NCBI GenBank assembly: GCA_017506865.1 | Contig: JAFCMP010000146.1 | Coordinates: 124,001 to 188,000, forward strand | DNA: 64,000 bases | Direction of reading: 5' to 3' | Source of the DNA: Tribonema minus | Taxonomy: Eukaryota > Sar > Xanthophyceae > Tribonematales > Tribonemataceae | Part shown: in pieces, positions 63,401 to 64,000 of the stretch | How positions within the stretch are numbered: the first letter of the stretch is position 1 | How the letters are laid out: every line of letters begins with the position of its first letter | Notes under the pieces: model-generated | The model's database searches: none | What the model was told of the DNA's origin: nothing | What the model saw: only the letters and a program-made list of their open reading frames with translations | Translations under genes and position numbers: made by a program

Positions 63401-64000
63401 GACGGTCCCCTGACAAGCACATAGCTCTGGCATCACACCCTTTACGTCCTTTGACATATAGGGGGCTCGTTGTGGCCGCAGTGAACAGGCAATTGCACCC
63501 AATGCGGACGACGGATCAAAAGGACTGCGGAGTACACGCGCTAGCTGCAAGTCGGTCAACGGGCATCACTGCACAGGCAGACACGCGCAGCAGCCGCCAG
63601 ACACACCTGCGTGAGCGTCATGTAGCAGCGATCGGTCAGCGGCGTGATGACCAGGCGGCCGTTCATGCCCATGTACTCGTAGCCGTAGCGGAACTGGCCG
63701 GTGCACTGCAGGCAAGCGCACGGAGGCACAAGAAAGGGACATCGTCAGCAGCAGCGGCGTTGCAGCGCACGCATTGGCGTGGCATTCAGTCGAGCATCCC
63801 ATGCCACGGGCAATGATCTGAGGCAAGCAGCGGGCGCGCTGCATGGCAGGCGCACCAGTGTTCAAACTTGTTCAAGTTGCAGTTGCGTCAAACGACAGCT
63901 CACACGGGTGACACACCTGTTTGATGACGCAGTCGTCCGCGACGCGGTCCCAGTAGAACCTCAACTGGCTCTCCCACGCAAATTCCTGCATGGTGCACGG
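24447..64000 (-). CDS. DNAH10: axonemal dynein heavy chain (DNAH10-like), C-terminal 2,807 residues, 50 exons
   Basis: Force-generating ATPase subunit of a flagellar inner dynein arm; the gene runs off the right edge. Exons: 63917-64000, 63607-63705, 63268-63310, 62739-62863, 62031-62229, 61435-61517, 60808-60873, 59832-60095, 58841-58942, 57945-58179, 56733-57034, 56116-56229, 55070-55323, 53930-54146, 52841-52984, 51849-51905, 50926-50973, 50091-50395, 49251-49821, 48346-48543, 47293-47370, 46630-46785, 46134-46220, 45565-45765, 44657-44710, 43664-43741, 42531-42710, 41760-41867, 41163-41366, 39645-39803, 38550-38696, 37415-37624, 36473-36691, 35725-35949, 34943-35059, 34320-34447, 33759-33936, 32888-33367, 32010-32240, 31495-31671, 31024-31179, 29816-29960, 29033-29172, 28264-28497, 27771-27869, 27422-27478, 26450-26611, 25780-25919, 25057-25204, 24447-24662. 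These total 8,424 bp, all in phase; 47 of 49 introns are GT-AG and two are GC-AG. DNAH10-type identity (I1/f alpha chain) is suggested by [11 protein letters not shown] near the C-terminus and KDLAKSLAL in AAA1. Another axonemal class is possible. Confidence 0.95.
24668..24840 (-). repeat. acceptor-side echoes of the last dynein exon
   Basis: Units containing GGAGACGG[T/C]CAAGA, CAAGCTGCC[A/G]TGT and GGGTACCT recur about every 97 bp, starting at the exon's own acceptor (24663) and repeating upstream. Confidence 0.7.
25553..25605 (-). repeat. donor-side echo of dynein exon 25780-25919
   Basis: GTTCACCGGTGACGCTCCC plus the exon-end GCAGCGCC is a decayed copy of the junction at 25760-25795, about 200 bp away in the downstream intron. 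Confidence 0.8.
25925..26006 (+). repeat. telomere-like repeat abutting a 3' splice site
   Basis: Degenerate TTAGGG units on the plus strand. On the transcript this is a CCCTAA tract ending five bases before the acceptor AG of exon 25780-25919, so it occupies the polypyrimidine-tract position. Confidence 0.85.
26800..26875 (-). repeat. acceptor-side echo of dynein exon 26450-26611
   Basis: Copies the first 20 or so codons ([18 protein letters not shown], one change from the exon) and the acceptor CTGCAG, about 270 bp upstream of the real exon. Confidence 0.9.
28735..28900 (-). repeat. donor-side echoes of dynein exon 29033-29172
   Basis: Two copies of the exon-end block containing AGAAGCGCT[G]GCAGTCGTC (near 28738-28770 and 28861-28897) in the downstream intron. 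An acceptor-side copy of the same exon lies at 29347-29384, so both ends are echoed. Confidence 0.8.
30270..30294 (-). repeat. interstitial telomere-like CCCTAA tract
   Basis: Four near-perfect units in the intron between exons 31024-31179 and 29816-29960. Confidence 0.85.
30485..30900 (-). repeat. three donor-side echoes of dynein exon 31024-31179
   Basis: The junction CTTGCGGCGCTC recurs at 30487, 30668 and 30845, against 31024 in the real exon: spacing 181, 177 and 179 bp, a regular tandem array. The copies still translate as [17 protein letters not shown] with few changes, and two keep a GTGAGT or GTGCGT donor. Confidence 0.93.
35095..35175. repeat. small palindromic telomere-motif duplication
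   Basis: CAGGGTTAGTCTAACCCTG is an inverted TTAGGG pair at about 35095. A second, slightly changed copy lies near 35156, 59 bp on, within a tandem unit. Confidence 0.75.
35605..35675 (-). repeat. donor-side echo of dynein exon 35725-35949
   Basis: Repeats the last 20 codons ([18 protein letters not shown], two changes) and the junction, about 115 bp into the downstream intron. The donor itself is decayed. Confidence 0.9.
36471..36472 (-). other. GC splice donor, dynein exon 36473-36691
   Basis: The junction reads AAG|GCAAGT. Splicing here gives [14 protein letters not shown], as the family requires, and preserves phase; no GT donor nearby does. Confidence 0.85.
36795..36935 (-). repeat. acceptor-side echoes of dynein exon 36473-36691
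   Basis: Two decayed copies of the exon start. The first (36799-36853) still reads [16 protein letters not shown]; the second (36896-36930) keeps [12 protein letters not shown]. Confidence 0.88.
37120..37320 (-). repeat. donor-side echoes of dynein exon 37415-37624
   Basis: Copies of the end [11 protein letters not shown] at 37255-37315 (reads [11 protein letters not shown]) and 37127-37165 (more decayed). An acceptor-side copy, ATGAGCTCCTGCGATGG, lies upstream at about 37787-37805, within a further tandem unit shared by 37680-37740 and 37910-37970. Confidence 0.85.
38380..38425 (-). repeat. donor-side echo of dynein exon 38550-38696
   Basis: ATCAGCTCACCGTCC plus AACTCCGC[G/A]GT repeats the donor junction about 160 bp downstream. 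Confidence 0.85.
38815..39376 (-). repeat. four acceptor-side echoes of dynein exon 38550-38696
   Basis: The exon start encoding [20 protein letters not shown] (real copy 38637-38696) recurs upstream at about 38821, 38983, 39132 and 39317, 150-185 bp apart. The first copies are almost unchanged; the outer ones differ at several codons, so age seems to rise with distance. Confidence 0.93.
39545..39595 (-). repeat. donor-side echo of dynein exon 39645-39803
   Basis: GCGCTCAACCGCTTCTCCAT and GAGCGACGCCTGCAG copy the exon end (SLMEKRLSA). The junction is decayed. Confidence 0.9.
39820..40330 (-). repeat. acceptor-side tandem units of dynein exon 39645-39803
   Basis: Two upstream copies of the exon start (ATCAGCTCCGCCAGCTCGCG at about 40058 and 40258) with the following intron text (AGCGAGGTTCGTT..., GAGCTGCTACTAGAAGGCGC) also repeated. 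The nearest unit carries the AT-rich insertion at 39883-39954. Confidence 0.9.
39883..39954. mobile_element. 72-bp AT-rich insertion with short inverted ends
   Basis: Bounded by TACTTCAT and ATGAAGTA, present in only one of three tandem units, and far more AT-rich than anything around it. It could be a tiny MITE using TA as target, or a scrap of organelle DNA. It postdates the duplication that made the units. Confidence 0.5.
40520..41045 (-). repeat. donor-side echoes of dynein exon 41163-41366
   Basis: GACCTGCTGGGCGCGCTCCA with the codons of [12 protein letters not shown] recurs at about 40781 and 40973, against 41161. A further decayed copy lies near 40530-40610. The copy at 40973 extends to the YYHTARNV codons. 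Confidence 0.93.
41385..41423 (+). repeat. interstitial telomere-like TTAGGG tract
   Basis: Six imperfect units about 20 bp upstream (gene direction) of the acceptor of exon 41163-41366. Confidence 0.85.
42300..42416 (+). repeat. dispersed ~115-bp repeat, copy 3
   Basis: Full-length match to the copy at 6606-6722 with about a dozen substitutions. Intronic, downstream of dynein exon 42531-42710. Confidence 0.8.
42835..42915 (-). repeat. acceptor-side echo of dynein exon 42531-42710
   Basis: Reads [20 protein letters not shown] without an amino-acid change and keeps an acceptor-like CAG, 202 bp upstream of the real start. It is one of the freshest echoes. Confidence 0.93.
43102..43651. mobile_element. 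non-autonomous hAT-like DNA transposon (MITE)
   Basis: Perfect 18-bp terminal inverted repeats CAGGGTTCCCGGCTAAAC / GTTTAGCCGGGAACCCTG, flanked by an 8-bp direct repeat GCGGAGTG (43094-43101 and 43652-43659). An 8-bp duplication and CAGGG ends fit the hAT superfamily. Subterminal GGCTAAAC/GTTTAGCC copies and a hairpin near 43572-43606 are internal. A TTAGGG-like tract lies at 43373-43429. There is no coding capacity. It sits five bases inside the splice donor of dynein exon 43664-43741. Confidence 0.9.
44846..44890 (-). repeat. interstitial telomere-like CCCTAA tract
   Basis: Seven near-perfect units, one of the longest perfect runs in the window, in the intron between exons 45565-45765 and 44657-44710. 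Confidence 0.9.
45335..46000 (-). repeat. echoes at both ends of dynein exon 45565-45765
   Basis: Donor-side copy at 45338-45385 ([13 protein letters not shown]) and acceptor-side copy at 45929-45992 ([16 protein letters not shown]). Intron text GTGCTCAGCATGGGG...GACGCGCTGCG is also repeated at 45795 and 46015. The interval given includes the real exon. Confidence 0.9.
47370..47690. repeat. tandem intronic unit upstream of dynein exon 47293-47370
   Basis: AGCGAGCAGCA[A/G]CAAT[C/G]GCGC and TCCAACATGG[C/T]ATTGC[G/A]-type blocks each occur twice, about 155 bp apart. Confidence 0.7.
47815..48255 (-). repeat. donor-side echoes of dynein exon 48346-48543
   Basis: The exon end [11 protein letters not shown] and its junction recur near 48200-48250 (best), 48066-48115, and twice more decayed at 47820-47850 and 47915-47940. 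GGCTGAAGC[G/A]TGCTGCACAGA follows three of them. Confidence 0.88.
48690..49170 (-). repeat. three donor-side echoes of the AAA4 Walker A exon
   Basis: GGCGAGGCGGCACAGCGACT and TCTTGCCGGAG, encoding [18 protein letters not shown], recur at about 49066-49165, 48885-48945 and 48695-48752, downstream of the real exon end at 49251. The middle copy still has every Walker A residue and a GTACGT donor. Confidence 0.93.
51182..51262 (+). repeat. dispersed ~115-bp repeat, copy 4 (3'-truncated)
   Basis: Matches the first 80 bp of the family. It is bracketed by a 35-bp imperfect direct duplication containing TTCTGTTCTG (51146 and 51276). Confidence 0.75.
51628..51750. repeat. pair of oppositely oriented telomere-like tracts
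   Basis: CCCTAA units at 51628-51666 and TTAGGG units at 51726-51750, with 59 bp between, form a potential hairpin in the intron next to exon 51849-51905. Confidence 0.85.
52450..52755 (-). repeat. three donor-side echoes of the AAA3 Walker B exon
   Basis: The junction and the codons of [14 protein letters not shown] recur at 52694, 52566 and 52454, against 52841 in the real exon (spacing 147, 128 and 112 bp). ATACATAC-type donors precede them. Confidence 0.93.
53805..54400 (-). repeat. echoes at both ends of dynein exon 53930-54146
   Basis: Donor side: 53819-53856 copies the SGLSADAHA codons. Acceptor side: 54340-54395 copies the segment encoding AxVQP with the CCTCCCA junction, and a weaker copy lies near 54240-54300. 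The interval given includes the real exon. Confidence 0.8.
54645..55025 (-). repeat. three donor-side echoes of dynein exon 55070-55323
   Basis: CACCTGTGCG plus the codons of [16 protein letters not shown] recur at 54940, 54834 and 54726, against 55067 (spacing 127, 106 and 108 bp). A scrap of a fourth lies at 54655. A run of 18 C interrupts the array near 54894. Confidence 0.93.
56345..56405 (-). repeat. acceptor-side echo of dynein exon 56116-56229
   Basis: Repeats [14 protein letters not shown] without an amino-acid change, then diverges; 173 bp upstream. Confidence 0.9.
57275..57375 (-). repeat. acceptor-side echoes of dynein exon 56733-57034
   Basis: GATGAAGCGCATCTCCGACTC recurs at about 57286 and, decayed, at 57341, against 57007. 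A third scrap of the acceptor is near 57222. Confidence 0.85.
57605..58320 (-). repeat. echoes at both ends of the AAA2 Walker A exon
   Basis: Donor side: [15 protein letters not shown][A/T]PLP copies at 57787-57842 and 57613-57672 with GCGGCAGCGGCGTGTTGAGC-type text. Acceptor side: 58240-58318 repeats [19 protein letters not shown]. The interval given includes the real exon. Confidence 0.92.
58950..58976 (+). repeat. telomere-like tract abutting a 3' splice site
   Basis: Four TTAGGG-type units. On the transcript, CCCTAA repeats end seven bases before the AG acceptor of exon 58841-58942. Confidence 0.88.
59680..59805 (-). repeat. donor-side echo of dynein exon 59832-60095
   Basis: A long copy, about 120 bp, of the exon's 3' half: [12 protein letters not shown] and PRVGHEGLK are still readable. 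Substitutions and a small deletion have broken the frame. Confidence 0.88.
61784..61852 (-). repeat. interstitial telomere-like CCCTAA tract
   Basis: Two runs of imperfect units separated by about 15 bp in the intron between exons 62031-62229 and 61435-61517. Confidence 0.85.
61950..62005 (-). repeat. donor-side echo of dynein exon 62031-62229
   Basis: GGCGATGAAAACTCGCCTG plus GCGATGAACACGCCG repeats the exon end and its GC donor one 61-bp unit downstream. Confidence 0.88.
62029..62030 (-). other. GC splice donor, dynein exon 62031-62229
   Basis: The junction reads CCAG|GCAAGT. It is the only donor that joins AAT-CCA-G to G-GT-ATG as NPGYAG in AAA1. Confidence 0.88.

Larger units (their letters stand above)
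59832..64000 (-). other. DNAH10: dynein: end of linker and AAA1, the main ATPase site
   Basis: Eight exons. The linker end reads WESQLRFYW...DDCVIKQ, then FRYGYEYMG...[12 protein letters not shown]. Walker A GPAGTGKT (window residues 73-80) is split by the intron between 63268 and 62863. [13 protein letters not shown] and Walker [11 protein letters not shown] follow, then sensor-region FITMNPGYAGR and [12 protein letters not shown]. All residues expected for ATP hydrolysis are present. The intron after exon 62031-62229 has a GC donor, and using it is the only way to restore NPGYAGR. Confidence 0.93.

Overview
This is a piece of a GC-rich, intron-dense nuclear genome from a flagellated microbial eukaryote. 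The dominant gene is an axonemal dynein heavy chain, so the organism builds motile flagella. MCM9, GT-AG introns with occasional GC-AG, TTAGGG-type repeats scattered through introns, and a 27-residue ankyrin-type repeat protein (rich in GCPW and GGHL motifs) would suit a haptophyte or another chromist alga. That placement is inference; no sequence here fixes the taxon.

Layout. Positions 1-3173: no gene I can support. 3174-18413, minus strand: MCM9, a DNA helicase of the MCM family, 13 exons, 756 codons that join in phase. Its 3,978-bp fourth intron carries an intronless ankyrin-type gene on the opposite strand (13554-14897). 20289-22817, plus strand: a spliced gene of unknown function whose first and last exons are clear but whose middle is not. 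23215-24008, minus strand: a two-exon gene for a 152-residue protein I do not recognise, converging on the previous gene. 24447 to beyond 64000, minus strand: the C-terminal 2,807 residues of a dynein heavy chain in 50 exons, covering AAA1 to AAA6, the stalk with its microtubule-binding tip, and the C-terminal domain. The closest family I recall is DNAH10, the alpha heavy chain of inner-arm dynein I1/f. The N-terminal tail (roughly 1,700 residues in this family) lies past the right edge. Coding sequence is about 8.4 kb of 39.6 kb in the dynein locus.

The most unusual feature is how the introns are built. At more than twenty exons of both genes, the neighbouring intron holds one to four decayed copies of that exon's own end together with its splice junction, in tandem units of roughly 60-200 bp. 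I call these exon echoes. They lie downstream when they copy a donor junction and upstream when they copy an acceptor junction, and some exons have both. Exactly one copy keeps the reading frame with its neighbours. Introns here seem to grow by repeated tandem duplication across splice junctions.

Other intron contents are a 550-bp non-autonomous DNA transposon with perfect 18-bp inverted ends and an 8-bp target duplication lying five bases from a splice donor; a dispersed repeat of about 115 bp in four copies; telomere-like (CCCTAA)n tracts, two of which abut 3' splice sites; poly-C tracts serving as polypyrimidine tracts; and a 72-bp AT-rich insertion inside one echo unit.

The two large genes have no obvious functional link (DNA repair and replication versus flagellar motility). 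No operon, RNA gene, CRISPR array or origin was seen.
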